The notes below the pieces were generated by a model that searched no databases, was not told the origin of the DNA, and was given only the letters and a program-made list of their open reading frames with translations. This document shows positions 8,146 to 17,561 of a stretch of DNA of 37,822 nucleotides, one piece after another (positions within the stretch are counted from its first letter, which is position 1; every line of letters starts with the position of its first letter). The position numbers were made by a program, and so were the translations under genes. The stretch is from Candidatus Roizmanbacteria bacterium RIFCSPHIGHO2_02_FULL_40_13b (GTDB taxonomy: Bacteria; Patescibacteriota; Microgenomatia; UBA1406; HO2-37-13b): contig MFZQ01000005.1 of assembly GCA_001789445.1 (NCBI GenBank), positions 1 through 37,822 of the forward strand. The letters run 5' to 3'.

Positions 8146-8604
8146 ATGGCATACCAAAAACAGGAACCAAAAGACGGGATCGAAGAAAAAGTATTACTTA
8201 TTCGTCGTGTTTCAAAAAAAACCACAGGAGGTAATTATATGAGCTTTTCGGCTCTTGTTGCAGTTGGAGATCGTGGTGGACGTGTTGGCGTAGGCTTGGG
8301 ACGAGGACTTGAGGTTCCACAAGCAATTAAAAAAGGAGTAAGTTACGCACGCAAACACATGATCGATGTTCCTCGTCACAACGGCACAATCCCCCATTCA
8401 GTTAGAACCAAATATGGAGGAGCAGTTCTTATATTAAAGCCAGCACCAGTAGGAGTTGGACTTAAAGTTGGTAGTGTGGTACGATCCATTCTTGCACTTG
8501 CCGGGATTTCAAATGCCTCGGGTAAAATACTTCGTTCACGAAATCAAGTTGCCAATTCATATGTAACCATGAAAGCATTGGCAGAATTAAAACCACGTAA
8601 TTAA
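8146..8604 (+). CDS. rpsE: 30S ribosomal protein S5
   Basis: EEKVLLIRRVSKKTTGGNYMSFSALVAVGDRGGRVGVGLGRGLEVPQAIKKG. Confidence 0.97.
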   Translation: MAYQKQEPKDGIEEKVLLIRRVSKKTTGGNYMSFSALVAVGDRGGRVGVGLGRGLEVPQAIKKGVSYARKHMIDVPRHNGTIPHSVRTKYGGAVLILKPAPVGVGLKVGSVVRSILALAGISNASGKILRSRNQVANSYVTMKALAELKPRN

Positions 8605-8609
8605 TAGCT

Positions 8610-9050
8610 ATGAAATTAACACTTGAGTCACTACCAAAACTAATCGATAAAAAGAAAAAACGACTTGGTCGTGGTTACGGGTCTGGGGCCGGTGCTAAAT
8701 CGGGAAGAGGTACGACACGCCACCAAGCCGCACGCGAAAATATTCCAGCACATTATGAAGGAGGACAAGGAAAACTAACCAAAAAATTTCCTTTGACGCG
8801 TGGAAAGGGAAGAAATAAGCCAGTAAAAAAACCAATGGAAACTGTGACTGTTTCTCAACTGGAAAAACTAGCCAATAAATCGGATGTAACTATTGTAATG
8901 CTGGTCAATGCTGGTATAGTTAAAAAGAGTGCGATTAAAAATGGTGTTAAAATTGTTGGTGGTGGCAAACTAACGAAAGAATTTACATTGAAAGTACCGG
9001 CTACAAAAACAGCACTAAGCGCACTAAACAAAACAAATGATACCCTATGA
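8610..9050 (+). CDS. rplO: 50S ribosomal protein L15; ends in TGA overlapping the secY ATG (ATGA)
   Basis: [54 protein letters not shown]. Confidence 0.95.
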   Translation: MKLTLESLPKLIDKKKKRLGRGYGSGAGAKSGRGTTRHQAARENIPAHYEGGQGKLTKKFPLTRGKGRNKPVKKPMETVTVSQLEKLANKSDVTIVMLVNAGIVKKSAIKNGVKIVGGGKLTKEFTLKVPATKTALSALNKTNDTL

Positions 9051-10333
9051 AAGAATTGAAACAAAAGCTTTTTAGTGTTTTGCATGATAAAGTAATTCGA
9101 AGAAAACTCATCTTTACTTTTTTTATTCTGTTTGTATTTCGTGTCTTTGCATTTTTGCCTGTTCCAGCAGTAGATTTGGCCCGTCTTCGAACGCTTTTTG
9201 ATCAAAACCAATTTTTATCACTTCTGGATATTTTTTCCGGAGGGACACTAATCAATTTTTCAGTTATGGCACTCGGTCTAGGTCCCTATATTAACGCATC
9301 AATTATCATTCAACTTCTTACGGTTGTTTTTCCAAAACTCGAAGAGCTTGCAAAAGAAGGGGAATCAGGTCGGGCAAAAATAAATCAATATACGCGGTTT
9401 CTTACGGTTCCAATAACCGCTGTCCAATCGATTGGAATGTATGTTTTATTACAAAATCAAAAAGTTATCCCTGCATTAAATTTTATTGAATTTATCTCTT
9501 TCATAGTTACACTCACAGCAGGAACATTCATTCTCATGTGGTTTGGAGAACTGATTTCTGAATATGGTTTAGGGAACGGAATTTCAATCATTATTTTTAG
9601 TGGTATTGTTGCGCGCATTCCAGTTGGACTTACAAAACTTGTGGTTACGATCAATCAAGATACAGTTGTCAACTTCCTAATTCTTATGGTTCTTGCTCTT
9701 ATTGTTGTCTATGCGGTAGTTTTTGTGAATGAATCAGTTAGGCGAGTACCAATATTTTATGCAAAACGTGTGCGGGGAAACAAGATGTACCAAGGTGCGA
9801 CTAACTATCTACCACTGAAGCTTAACCAAGCCGGTGTTATTCCAATTATTTTTGCAGTTTCATTTGTACTTTTTCCACAACTTATTGGAAACTTTCTCAT
9901 TTACGTAAAAAATCCACTTATTTCAGGAATTGGTACCTTCTTGGTTTCAACATTTAAGTCAACGGGTATCGCTTATAATGTCATATATTTCTTACTTATT
10001 TTTGCATTTACATTTTTCTATACAATAATTGTTTTTAGTCCTCAAAAAATCTCCGATGATATTCAAAAGAATGGTGGATTTATCCCAGGAATCAGGCCAG
10101 GAATTGGTACCAAACAATATCTTGAAAAAATTTTATATAGAATTACAACTGTCGGAGCGTTATTCCTGGGAATAATTGCAATTCTGCCGTCAATCCTTTC
10201 GGCAGCTACTGGAATTGTAAGTATTGCAGTTGGTGGAACGGGAATTCTTATTGTGGTTTCAGTAGTACTTGAAACGTTCAAGACAATGGAAGCACAGCTT
10301 ATTAGTAAAAGCTACGACAAGTTTGGTTATTAA
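9047..10333 (+). CDS. secY: Preprotein translocase subunit SecY
   Basis: Polytopic protein; [72 protein letters not shown]. Confidence 0.97.
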   Translation: MKELKQKLFSVLHDKVIRRKLIFTFFILFVFRVFAFLPVPAVDLARLRTLFDQNQFLSLLDIFSGGTLINFSVMALGLGPYINASIIIQLLTVVFPKLEELAKEGESGRAKINQYTRFLTVPITAVQSIGMYVLLQNQKVIPALNFIEFISFIVTLTAGTFILMWFGELISEYGLGNGISIIIFSGIVARIPVGLTKLVVTINQDTVVNFLILMVLALIVVYAVVFVNESVRRVPIFYAKRVRGNKMYQGATNYLPLKLNQAGVIPIIFAVSFVLFPQLIGNFLIYVKNPLISGIGTFLVSTFKSTGIAYNVIYFLLIFAFTFFYTIIVFSPQKISDDIQKNGGFIPGIRPGIGTKQYLEKILYRITTVGALFLGIIAILPSILSAATGIVSIAVGGTGILIVVSVVLETFKTMEAQLISKSYDKFGY

Positions 10334-10347
10334 ATTACTTATTAAAT

Positions 10348-10521
10348 ATGGCAAAAAAAAGTGCACGCATAAAAGTAGGTCTTGAATGTAGTGTTTGTGG
10401 AAGCAGTAACTATGTTACTGAGCGAAATAAGGTTAATACGACAGCATCTCTTGTTATTGCGAAGTATTGCAAACAATGCAAAAAACGTACTGAACATAAG
10501 GAACGAAAAAAGCTTCATTAA
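10348..10521 (+). CDS. rpmG: 50S ribosomal protein L33 (zinc-ribbon type)
   Basis: Below the ORF-track size cutoff: MAKKSARIKVGLECSVCGSSNYVTERNKVNTTASLVIAKYCKQCKKRTEHKERKKLH*. Confidence 0.88.
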   Translation: MAKKSARIKVGLECSVCGSSNYVTERNKVNTTASLVIAKYCKQCKKRTEHKERKKLH

Positions 10522-10529
10522 CAATAATT

Positions 10530-11654
10530 ATGAAACTCGTCCTAATAGGTATACAAGGTGCGGGAAAATCAACACAGGGTAATCTATTATCCCGTCAACT
10601 AACTATTCCCTACCTTTCAACAGGTCATATATTTCGTGAACTTGCAAAAGAGAAGACTCCCATTGGTCGCTATATTAAAGAAACGATCAATGGTGGTTCA
10701 TTGATTCCCGATGACCAAACAGAAGAAATAGTACATGAATACTTGAAGCGACCTGAATATAAGAATGGATATATCCTTGATGGTTTTCCACGAACAGTTC
10801 ATCAAGTAGAAGCGTTCAGTAATCACATTGACAAAGCAGTGTATATCGAAGTTCCCGATCAAGACGCGTTATGGAGAATAGCACATCGTGATGAGTCTTC
10901 GCGAGGCGACGAAACACTTCCCTCAATAAAGAAGCGAATCGAACTTTTTCACAAAGTAACACATCCGGTCATTAACTATTACGAGAAAAAAGGCAAACTT
11001 GTTCTGGTAGATGGTACACAAGATATCGAGCATGTCAATGAAGCAATTTTAAATGGATTGGGCAAAGAACTTGTTGCAAACCATGTTCGAGAATGGAAGC
11101 AAAAACAGGATATTATCATTGCACTTGTCGGCTTGCCTGGTGCAGGTAAAACGGAGGCTGTCGACTATTTTAAAAGCAAAGAAGTGCCCACCGTACATTT
11201 TGGTCAGGTAACTAAAGAAGTAAATAGACGTGGCCTTGCTCATACAGAAACAATTACTCAAGCAGTACGGGCAGAAATCCGGGAAAAGTATGGCATGGAA
11301 GCGCTTGCCAAGCTCAATGAAGGAGCTATCAAAAGGGCACTTACAGAAAAAAAAATTGTTGTTCTTGAAAATATGCATTCATTCGAAGAATATGTATATT
11401 TAAAAAAGATCTTTCCAGAGGTAAAAATAGTCATAATCGGTCTTTTTGCAAATAAAGAGTTACGATACTCACGGGTAAAAAATAGGCATGATCGAAATAA
11501 GCTTTTTGGGGAAGAGCGAGATATTAATGAATTAGTTCATACAAATTCAGGTCCCACATTTGGATTTGCCGATTATATGATTATAAATGAAGGTACTAAA
11601 CAAGATTTATATAGCAAACTTGAGACAATTTATCGAGAAGTATACTTTGCCTAA
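10530..11654 (+). CDS. adk: Adenylate kinase fused to a second P-loop kinase-like domain (UPF0200/dephospho-CoA-kinase-like)
   Basis: Domain 1 MKLVLIGIQGAGKSTQGNLLSRQLTIPYLSTGHIFRE...GYILDGFPRT; domain 2 DIIIALVGLPGAGKTEAVDYFKSKEVPTVHFGQVTKEVNRRGL...ADYMIINEGT. Confidence 0.88.
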   Translation: MKLVLIGIQGAGKSTQGNLLSRQLTIPYLSTGHIFRELAKEKTPIGRYIKETINGGSLIPDDQTEEIVHEYLKRPEYKNGYILDGFPRTVHQVEAFSNHIDKAVYIEVPDQDALWRIAHRDESSRGDETLPSIKKRIELFHKVTHPVINYYEKKGKLVLVDGTQDIEHVNEAILNGLGKELVANHVREWKQKQDIIIALVGLPGAGKTEAVDYFKSKEVPTVHFGQVTKEVNRRGLAHTETITQAVRAEIREKYGMEALAKLNEGAIKRALTEKKIVVLENMHSFEEYVYLKKIFPEVKIVIIGLFANKELRYSRVKNRHDRNKLFGEERDINELVHTNSGPTFGFADYMIINEGTKQDLYSKLETIYREVYFA

Positions 11655-11670
11655 CCTTACTTTTCTTCCC

Positions 11671-12441
11671 ATGATACACCTTAAAACTCCCCAAGAAATA
11701 GAGCTCATGAAAACGGGCGGAATGATGCTTAGTATGGTTGTAAAAGAGGCTGCAGAATTTGTTCGTCCGGGTATGACTACGAAGGAAATAGACGATTTTG
11801 CGACAATAAGGATTGGTGAGCTTGGTGGGGGAGTCTCTTTTAACAAAGTTCCTGGATACAAGTTCGCGACGTGCCTATGCGTCAACGAACAAGTAGTTCA
11901 TACACCTCCATCAAACTATGTTCTAAAGGCAGGAGATATACTTACAATCGATGCAGGAGTCTTTTACAAGGGCTTTCATACGGATAAAGCCACTACGATT
12001 GTTGTCGGAGGTAACTCAAAGTCAGAACAAACAGACTTTTTGAAGGTAGGATATGAGGCGCTTGGAGCTGGACTTGGGGCGGTCAAACAGGGTAATCGTA
12101 TTGGAAATGTATCAGCGGCTATTGAACGGGTGTTTAAAGGCACTGGCTACTGGATTATGCGTGATCTCACGGGGCATGGTGTTGGCCGTGGACTTCATGA
12201 AGATCCGATGGTTCCAGGTTACGTTGACCGAAAAATTGGAAAAACACCGCGTATAGTCCCCGGAATGGTGCTTGCAATTGAGGTTATTTATTCCATGAAA
12301 AAAGCACATATTGTGGCTGAAAAGGGATCAGATTGGTCACTTATAACCGATAATAAAAGTATAGCGGCCTGTTTTGAAGACACGATTGCTGTTTTTGAAA
12401 ATAAGACTTCCATTTTGACCAGGAAGTATGGTAAAATATAA
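11671..12441 (+). CDS. map: Methionine aminopeptidase, type I (start corrected from 11587)
   Basis: MIHLKTPQEIELMKTGGMMLSMVVKEAAEFVRPGMTTKEID...LTIDAGVFYKGFHTDKATTIVVG...GHGVGRGLHEDPMVP. Confidence 0.95.
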   Translation: MIHLKTPQEIELMKTGGMMLSMVVKEAAEFVRPGMTTKEIDDFATIRIGELGGGVSFNKVPGYKFATCLCVNEQVVHTPPSNYVLKAGDILTIDAGVFYKGFHTDKATTIVVGGNSKSEQTDFLKVGYEALGAGLGAVKQGNRIGNVSAAIERVFKGTGYWIMRDLTGHGVGRGLHEDPMVPGYVDRKIGKTPRIVPGMVLAIEVIYSMKKAHIVAEKGSDWSLITDNKSIAACFEDTIAVFENKTSILTRKYGKI

Positions 12442-12447
12442 CGTTTT

Positions 12448-12669
12448 ATGAAGGAAAGTACCATTTCGGTTACCGGTGAGGTTTTGGAAAACCTGCCTAA
12501 TACCTTATTTAGAGTCAAACTTGACCCTGAATATCATGAAAAAGTGATACTTTGCTATTTGTCTGGTAAGATGAGGAAACATTACATAAAAATTCTGCCT
12601 GGAGACCGTGTGCGGGCTGAGGTTTCTTCGTACGACTTAGACAAAGGAAGAATCACTTATAGATTATAA
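12448..12669 (+). CDS. infA: Translation initiation factor IF-1
   Basis: [65 protein letters not shown]. Confidence 0.95.
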   Translation: MKESTISVTGEVLENLPNTLFRVKLDPEYHEKVILCYLSGKMRKHYIKILPGDRVRAEVSSYDLDKGRITYRL

Positions 12670-12682
12670 ATACGTGTTTTTT

Positions 12683-12799
12683 ATGAAAATCAGATCATCA
12701 ATTAAGAAAATGTGTGGTGGATGTGCCGTCGTTAAACGACGCGGAATGTTATATATTACCTGTAGTAAAAGCCCAAAGCATAAACAAAGACAAGGATAA
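12683..12799 (+). CDS. rpmJ: 50S ribosomal protein L36
   Basis: Below the ORF-track cutoff: [38 protein letters not shown]. Confidence 0.93.
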   Translation: MKIRSSIKKMCGGCAVVKRRGMLYITCSKSPKHKQRQG

Positions 12800-12808
12800 A
12801 ACTAATAT

Positions 12809-13207
12809 ATGGCAAGAATTGTTGGTGTAAATCTACCCGATAACAAACGAATTGAGTATGCACTCACGCTTGTTTATGGTATTGGTTCACACCGGGCACA
12901 TTTAATACTTGAAGCATGCAAAATAAAGTCAGATGTTCGAGTAGCAGATTTATCAGAAGACGATTTAAAAAAAGTTCAGGAGTTTTTGGAAAAACAATAT
13001 AAGGTAGAAGGAGACTTAAAAGAGGAAGTTAATTCAAATATTAAGCGGTATCGAGAAATTGGCTCATATCGGGGTCTACGACACAGTCGTGGACTCCCTG
13101 TTCGTGGTCAACGGACAAAATCTAATGCACGTACAAAACGAGGTAAACGCCGAACTGTTGGAGCTATAAAGAAAGAAGATGCGGCAAAATTACAGGCAAA
13201 GAAGTAA
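12809..13207 (+). CDS. rpsM: 30S ribosomal protein S13
   Basis: MARIVGVNLPDNKRIEYALTLVYGIGSHRA...YRGLRHSRGLPVRGQRTKSNARTKRG. Confidence 0.97.
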   Translation: MARIVGVNLPDNKRIEYALTLVYGIGSHRAHLILEACKIKSDVRVADLSEDDLKKVQEFLEKQYKVEGDLKEEVNSNIKRYREIGSYRGLRHSRGLPVRGQRTKSNARTKRGKRRTVGAIKKEDAAKLQAKK

Positions 13208-13219
13208 GTATTAAATACT

Positions 13220-13597
13220 ATGGCAAAAAAAACGAAAGAAAAGAAACAGGTTCGTATGGGGCGTATTTATGTGAGCGCAACATTTAATAATACCGTTATT
13301 ACCATCACTGACGAAGAGGGTCATCCACTTGCCGTGGGTTCATGCGGAATGTTTGGCTTTTCAGGAACGCGTAAATCTACACCCTATGCGGCAACAACTA
13401 CGATCATCGGTACACTCAAAAAAGTTATCGACACGAACGGATTTGCACAAGCTGTAGTGTATGTTAAAGGAATTGGACCGGGGCGTGAAGCATCAATTCG
13501 GGCTATACGAAGCGCTGGAATTGAAGTTGATAAAATTTTGGACGTTACTCCAATCCCCCACAATGGAGTCAGACCACCCAAAGAAAGACGAGGATAA
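13220..13597 (+). CDS. rpsK: 30S ribosomal protein S11
   Basis: ATFNNTVITITDEEGHPLAVGSCGMFGFSGTRKSTPYAATT...VTPIPHNGVRPPKERRG. Confidence 0.97.
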   Translation: MAKKTKEKKQVRMGRIYVSATFNNTVITITDEEGHPLAVGSCGMFGFSGTRKSTPYAATTTIIGTLKKVIDTNGFAQAVVYVKGIGPGREASIRAIRSAGIEVDKILDVTPIPHNGVRPPKERRG

Positions 13598-13602
13598 AAA
13601 AT

Positions 13603-14223
13603 ATGAGATATACCGGATCAAAAAATAAATTAGCACGTCGAGAAGGAATTGATTTGAGCTTGAAAACCCCCGGTTCAAAAGCTCAAAGTTCACTTCTACG
13701 CCGCCTCAATATCACTCCTGGTCAACATGGAGCAAGTCGCAAACGTAAAATAACCGATTATGGAGCGCAACTTCGTGAGAAACAAAAATTAAAGCGAGTG
13801 TATGGAATTTCTGAAACGCAAATGAAAAATTACTTTGCAAAAGCAAACAAAACTGAAGGAAATACAGGAGAACTGCTCATACAAGCACTTGAAAGACGAC
13901 TTGATAATAGTGTATATCGGCTCAAATTTGCACCAACACGGGCAAGTGCTCGACAGCTTGTCAATCACGGTCATGTCACGGTAAATAGTAAAAAAGTCTC
14001 AATTGCTTCGTATCAAATTGTAAAAGGAGATGTTATTGAGTTTCGCCGAGGTAAAACTGCAAAAATCCCCTATATTCAAGAAATACTTGAGAAAAAAGAC
14101 ACTATGCCTTCTGTCTGGTTAAACAAAAAGGGAACTGTTGGAAAAGTTGCAGAATATCCGACACTAAACGATTTTACAGAAGAAATAGAGTTACAATCAG
14201 TTATTGAGTTTTATTCACGATAA
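13603..14223 (+). CDS. rpsD: 30S ribosomal protein S4
   Basis: MRYTGSKNKLARREGIDLSLKTPGSKAQ...ALERRLDNSVYRLKFAPTRASARQLVNHGHVTVN. Confidence 0.97.
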   Translation: MRYTGSKNKLARREGIDLSLKTPGSKAQSSLLRRLNITPGQHGASRKRKITDYGAQLREKQKLKRVYGISETQMKNYFAKANKTEGNTGELLIQALERRLDNSVYRLKFAPTRASARQLVNHGHVTVNSKKVSIASYQIVKGDVIEFRRGKTAKIPYIQEILEKKDTMPSVWLNKKGTVGKVAEYPTLNDFTEEIELQSVIEFYSR

Positions 14224-14253
14224 AAATAATTAATTAGAAGTTTTATATATATT

Positions 14254-15186
14254 ATGTTAAAACCAAATTTCTTAACAGAAAAGGTTGAAGTTTTAGACGG
14301 GTATGGAAAGTTTATAATTAGTCCACTTCCAGCTGGTTTTGGACAAACACTCGGTCACAGCATTCGCCGTGCACTTCTTTCTTCAATAGAAGGAGCAAGT
14401 ATTACTCATGTGAAAATTGATGGTGTAAATCACCAATTTTCAACAATAGAGGGTTTGAAAGAATCAGTTCTTGATATGATTTTAAATCTCAAACTACTTC
14501 GATTTAAAACCACAGGAACTGGTCCGTTTACAGTCAGTTATACAGGAAAAGGGATAGGAAAAATTACCGGTGCCGATTTTAAAGGCGCCGCTGTTTCAGT
14601 TGCTAATCCAGATCAGTACATTGCTGAAATAACTTCCGCCAAAACAAAACTTTCAATTGATCTTGATATTGAAAAAGGCATAGGCTACACAACAGCCGAG
14701 GAAAAGGAAAAGAAAGAGTTCGGGGTACTTTCTGTTGATTCTATATTTTCACCTGTTTCAAAAGTTAATTATCAAGTTGAAGGTGTGCGCGTAGGGCGCA
14801 CAAGTGACTTTGATAAACTAACACTTGAAATCTGGACCGATGCCACAATTGATCCACTCAAGGCACTTGAAATTGCAGCATCAACATTATCCAGTTTTTT
14901 TGGGTATATCTTATCTGATGCACAGGTTGCAGAAGACGCACTTAATAATGCTGCAGCACAAATTAAGATATCCAAAGAAATAGATAAAAAAGTGTATCAA
15001 ACAATAATAGATGAACTTGATTTACCAACGCGAGTGATCAATGCACTGTTGCGTGAAAAGATTGAAACAGTTGAAGATTTACTTGCAAGAGGTAAAGATG
15101 AACTCGTTGGACTTAAGGGAGTTGGGCGAAAGTCTGTTGACTTAATTGAAAAAGAGCTCGAAAAACTCGGGATTCCCTTTGAATAA
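14254..15186 (+). CDS. rpoA: DNA-directed RNA polymerase subunit alpha (NTD + CTD)
   Basis: FIISPLPAGFGQTLGHSIRRALLSSIEGASITHVKIDGVNHQFSTIEGLKESVLDMILNLK; CTD INALLREKIETVEDLLARGKDELVGLKGVGRKSVDLIEKEL. Confidence 0.97.
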   Translation: MLKPNFLTEKVEVLDGYGKFIISPLPAGFGQTLGHSIRRALLSSIEGASITHVKIDGVNHQFSTIEGLKESVLDMILNLKLLRFKTTGTGPFTVSYTGKGIGKITGADFKGAAVSVANPDQYIAEITSAKTKLSIDLDIEKGIGYTTAEEKEKKEFGVLSVDSIFSPVSKVNYQVEGVRVGRTSDFDKLTLEIWTDATIDPLKALEIAASTLSSFFGYILSDAQVAEDALNNAAAQIKISKEIDKKVYQTIIDELDLPTRVINALLREKIETVEDLLARGKDELVGLKGVGRKSVDLIEKELEKLGIPFE

Positions 15187-15188
15187 CT

Positions 15189-15665
15189 ATGTTACACGGC
15201 GTACACAAAATAAAATTTAGGAAAGGTAAAGATGCCGGCCGGTCGCTTGTAAAAAAAGCGTTGACTGATTTTGTACGTCACGATACGCTCGTTACACCGC
15301 TCAAAAAAGCAAAAGTGGTGAAGGGTATTGTAGACCGACTAGTAGGTAAAGCACAGGGAAAGACAAACGCTGACATGCGAATTCTTTTATCAATGCTAAA
15401 TGATAAAATGTTAGTTCACAAAATGACGCATATAATCGCTCCTCGCATGAACGGTCGAGTTTCTGGGTTTGTGACCATGAAACGAGTTGGAGTTCGATTT
15501 GGGGATGGAGCAGACATGGCCCGTCTTGAATGGATAATTCCACCTGTAGAAGTAAAAAAGCCTGAAAAAGTCAAAGGCGAAAAAAAAGAATTAAAAGCAC
15601 CAGAAAAGGTTGAGAAAAAGCCGGTAAAAAAAGGTGAGAAAAAGGTTGCAGCAAAGAAAAAATAA
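15189..15665 (+). CDS. rplQ: 50S ribosomal protein L17 with Lys/Glu/Pro-rich C-terminal tail
   Basis: HKIKFRKGKDAGRSLVKKALTDFVRHDTLVTPLKKAKVVKGIVDRLVGKAQ; tail KKPEKVKGEKKELKAPEKVEKKPVKKGEKKVAAKKK. Confidence 0.95.
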   Translation: MLHGVHKIKFRKGKDAGRSLVKKALTDFVRHDTLVTPLKKAKVVKGIVDRLVGKAQGKTNADMRILLSMLNDKMLVHKMTHIIAPRMNGRVSGFVTMKRVGVRFGDGADMARLEWIIPPVEVKKPEKVKGEKKELKAPEKVEKKPVKKGEKKVAAKKK

Positions 15666-15666
15666 T

Positions 15667-16095
15667 ATGGTCAAATTAACTGAAAGCACCAAATCAATAA
15701 GTGCAAAAACATTCGTTCGTAACTGGCGTTTGTTCGATGCGGATCAAAAAGTATTGGGGCGACTTGCCAGTGAAATTGCCTCAAGCTTAATAGGTAAACA
15801 CAGAGTTGATTACGTGGACTATCTAGATATGGGAGACGAAGTGGTCGTTGTTAACGCTCCAAAAGTAGTTGTTACCGGAAGTAAAGCAATAAATAAGACG
15901 TATGATAGCTTTTCTGGATACCCAGGAGGTTTACGAAAAATCTCTTACGAGAAAATGAATGAAAAACGACCGGGGGAAGTGTTGCGACATGCAGTTTCCG
16001 GCATGCTTCCAAAGAATAAATTACGTGATAAGCGGTTGGCACGACTTCATATTTATAGTGGAGAAACGCATGAATTTGCAGCTAAGTTTAAGTAA
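15667..16095 (+). CDS. rplM: 50S ribosomal protein L13 (start corrected from 15634)
   Basis: WRLFDADQKVLGRLASEIASSLIGKHRVDYVDYLDMGDEVVVVNAPKVVVTG...AVSGMLPKNKLRDKRLARLHIYSGETHE. Confidence 0.96.
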   Translation: MVKLTESTKSISAKTFVRNWRLFDADQKVLGRLASEIASSLIGKHRVDYVDYLDMGDEVVVVNAPKVVVTGSKAINKTYDSFSGYPGGLRKISYEKMNEKRPGEVLRHAVSGMLPKNKLRDKRLARLHIYSGETHEFAAKFK

Positions 16096-16100
16096 TAATT

Positions 16101-16568
16101 ATGGTAAAAGCAGAAAAAAAAGTAGTCGAGAAAAAGCCAACAGAGAAAAAGCCAAAAGCACTTCAGTATTATGAAGCTGTCGGTCGTCGAAAAACCGCAG
16201 TTGCGCGAGTGCGTCTCTACATCTCACCAACAGGCACGCTTAAAAAAGGAGATATGGTTGTAAATAGCAAACCTGCTTTTGAATATTTTCCTTCAGTTGG
16301 TGAAAAAAATAGATTTCTGGAACCACTTAAGCTTGCAGAAAGTTTGGATCGTTTTATTGTCTCTATAAAGATTTTGGGTGGAGGCAAAAATGGTCAACTG
16401 GAAGCGGCAATTCTAGGCCTTGCCCGAGCGCTTCAAAAAGTAGACATGGGATACCGACAAATACTCAAAGAAAATGATCTTCTAACTCGTGACGGTCGTG
16501 TTCGTGAAAGGCGTAAAGTCGGTACCGGAGGCCGCGCACGACGCAAAAAGCAGTCACCAAAGCGATAA
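16101..16568 (+). CDS. rpsI: 30S ribosomal protein S9
   Basis: AVGRRKTAVARVRLYI...GLARALQKVDMGYRQILKENDLLTRDGRVRERRKVGTGGRARRKKQSPKR. Confidence 0.97.
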   Translation: MVKAEKKVVEKKPTEKKPKALQYYEAVGRRKTAVARVRLYISPTGTLKKGDMVVNSKPAFEYFPSVGEKNRFLEPLKLAESLDRFIVSIKILGGGKNGQLEAAILGLARALQKVDMGYRQILKENDLLTRDGRVRERRKVGTGGRARRKKQSPKR

Positions 16569-16611
16569 GCGTCAAGATATCTTATCCCCACAGTACAACT
16601 CCCCACTTTTG

Positions 16612-16625
16612 CGGTATATATACCG
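16612..16625. promoter_or_regulatory. 14-bp perfect palindrome CGGTATATATACCG, candidate operator upstream of the HTH gene
   Basis: Perfect self-complementary sequence abutting the -35 box of the downstream promoter. Confidence 0.6.
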
Positions 16626-16653
16626 TGGACAATAATTTTATTTAATTTATAAT
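16626..16653 (+). promoter_or_regulatory. Candidate sigma70-type promoter for the HTH/DUF3800 pair
   Basis: TGGACA (16626-16631), 16-nt spacer, TATAAT (16648-16653); ATG at 16661. Confidence 0.65.
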
Positions 16654-16660
16654 AGTTTTT

Positions 16661-16876
16661 ATGAAATATACTTCTCCACTTACTCAACTTACAGATCAAC
16701 TTACGAGAAAACGTAAGGACTTAGGTATATCAAAGAAAGAACTTGCGAGAGAAGCTCAAACTGGAGAAGCAATTATTACTCGACTTGAACGAGGTAATTT
16801 AAATCCCTCTATTCGACTATTACAGAGCATTGCTCGAGCAATGAATACGCACTTCACGATAAATTTTCAGCGATAA
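16661..16876 (+). CDS. XRE-family helix-turn-helix transcriptional regulator
   Basis: LTRKRKDLGISKKELAREAQTGEAIITRLERGNLNPSIRLLQSIARAMNTHFTINF. Confidence 0.9.
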   Translation: MKYTSPLTQLTDQLTRKRKDLGISKKELAREAQTGEAIITRLERGNLNPSIRLLQSIARAMNTHFTINFQR

Positions 16877-17505
16877 TGGTATATGTATTTCTTGATGAAA
16901 GTGGTGACTTAGGTTTTAAGAAATCTTCAAGTACATGGTTTTTATTTACGGTTGCAATAACCCCCGACAAAAGAGCACTAGAACGAGTTGTGAAAAGAAT
17001 TCGGAGAACGCTGAGAAAAAAACATAAAAATCTTGGAGAACTACACGCATATCATGCTGATAGTGCAACGCGAAGACGAGTCTTACAAGAGATTTCATCA
17101 TTAAAGGATATACACATAGTATGTGTGATTCTGAATAAGAAAAAAGTATATATTGACTTACAAAATCAAAAAAATTATCTCTATAATTACACTGCAAATA
17201 TCCTATTGGATAGACTTTGTAATAAAAAAACACTAAAAACAAATGAGTTAATAGAGCTATATGTTGATAGAAAAGATACAAATAAAAAACTTCAAGAAAA
17301 ATTTATCATTTACATCTCAGAAGCGATGAATAAAAGAAGACTGGGTGCTTTTTCAATAAAACTACACAAATCAAACGAAAATAAGTCGTTACAAGCGGTT
17401 GATTTTATTTCATGGGCGATATTTCGCAAATATGAAAGAGGGGATTATGAGTTTTATGAAATTATCAAAGCTAAAATAATTGACGAAAAGATTCTATTTC
17501 CTTAA
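16876..17505 (+). CDS. DUF3800-like protein
   Basis: MVYVFLDESGDLGFKKSSSTWFLFTVAI N-terminus typical of DUF3800; LQAVDFISWAIFRKYERGD near the C-terminus; start codon overlaps the HTH stop (TAATG). Confidence 0.85.
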   Translation: MVYVFLDESGDLGFKKSSSTWFLFTVAITPDKRALERVVKRIRRTLRKKHKNLGELHAYHADSATRRRVLQEISSLKDIHIVCVILNKKKVYIDLQNQKNYLYNYTANILLDRLCNKKTLKTNELIELYVDRKDTNKKLQEKFIIYISEAMNKRRLGAFSIKLHKSNENKSLQAVDFISWAIFRKYERGDYEFYEIIKAKIIDEKILFP

Positions 17506-17515
17506 AACAAGAAAG

Positions 17516-17561
17516 CCTCTTGCTTTGACGGGGCGCCAATTCGGTACCCCAACACAAGAGG
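17516..17561. other. Structured inverted-repeat element (two-tier hairpin), function unknown
   Basis: CCTCTTG (17516-17522)/CAAGAGG (17555-17561) enclosing GGGGcGCC-aattc-GGTaCCCC (17530-17550); no T-tract follows. Confidence 0.5.

Noticed and set aside
8605-8609. Missing rpmD (L30) between rpsE and rplO as a novelty
   Set aside because: L30 absence is an established general feature of CPR bacteria, so it supports the lineage call but is not new.
17516-17561. Intrinsic terminator of the DUF3800 gene
   Set aside because: The hairpin is strong but is followed by gtcttactcc rather than a T-tract; kept only as a structured element of unknown role.
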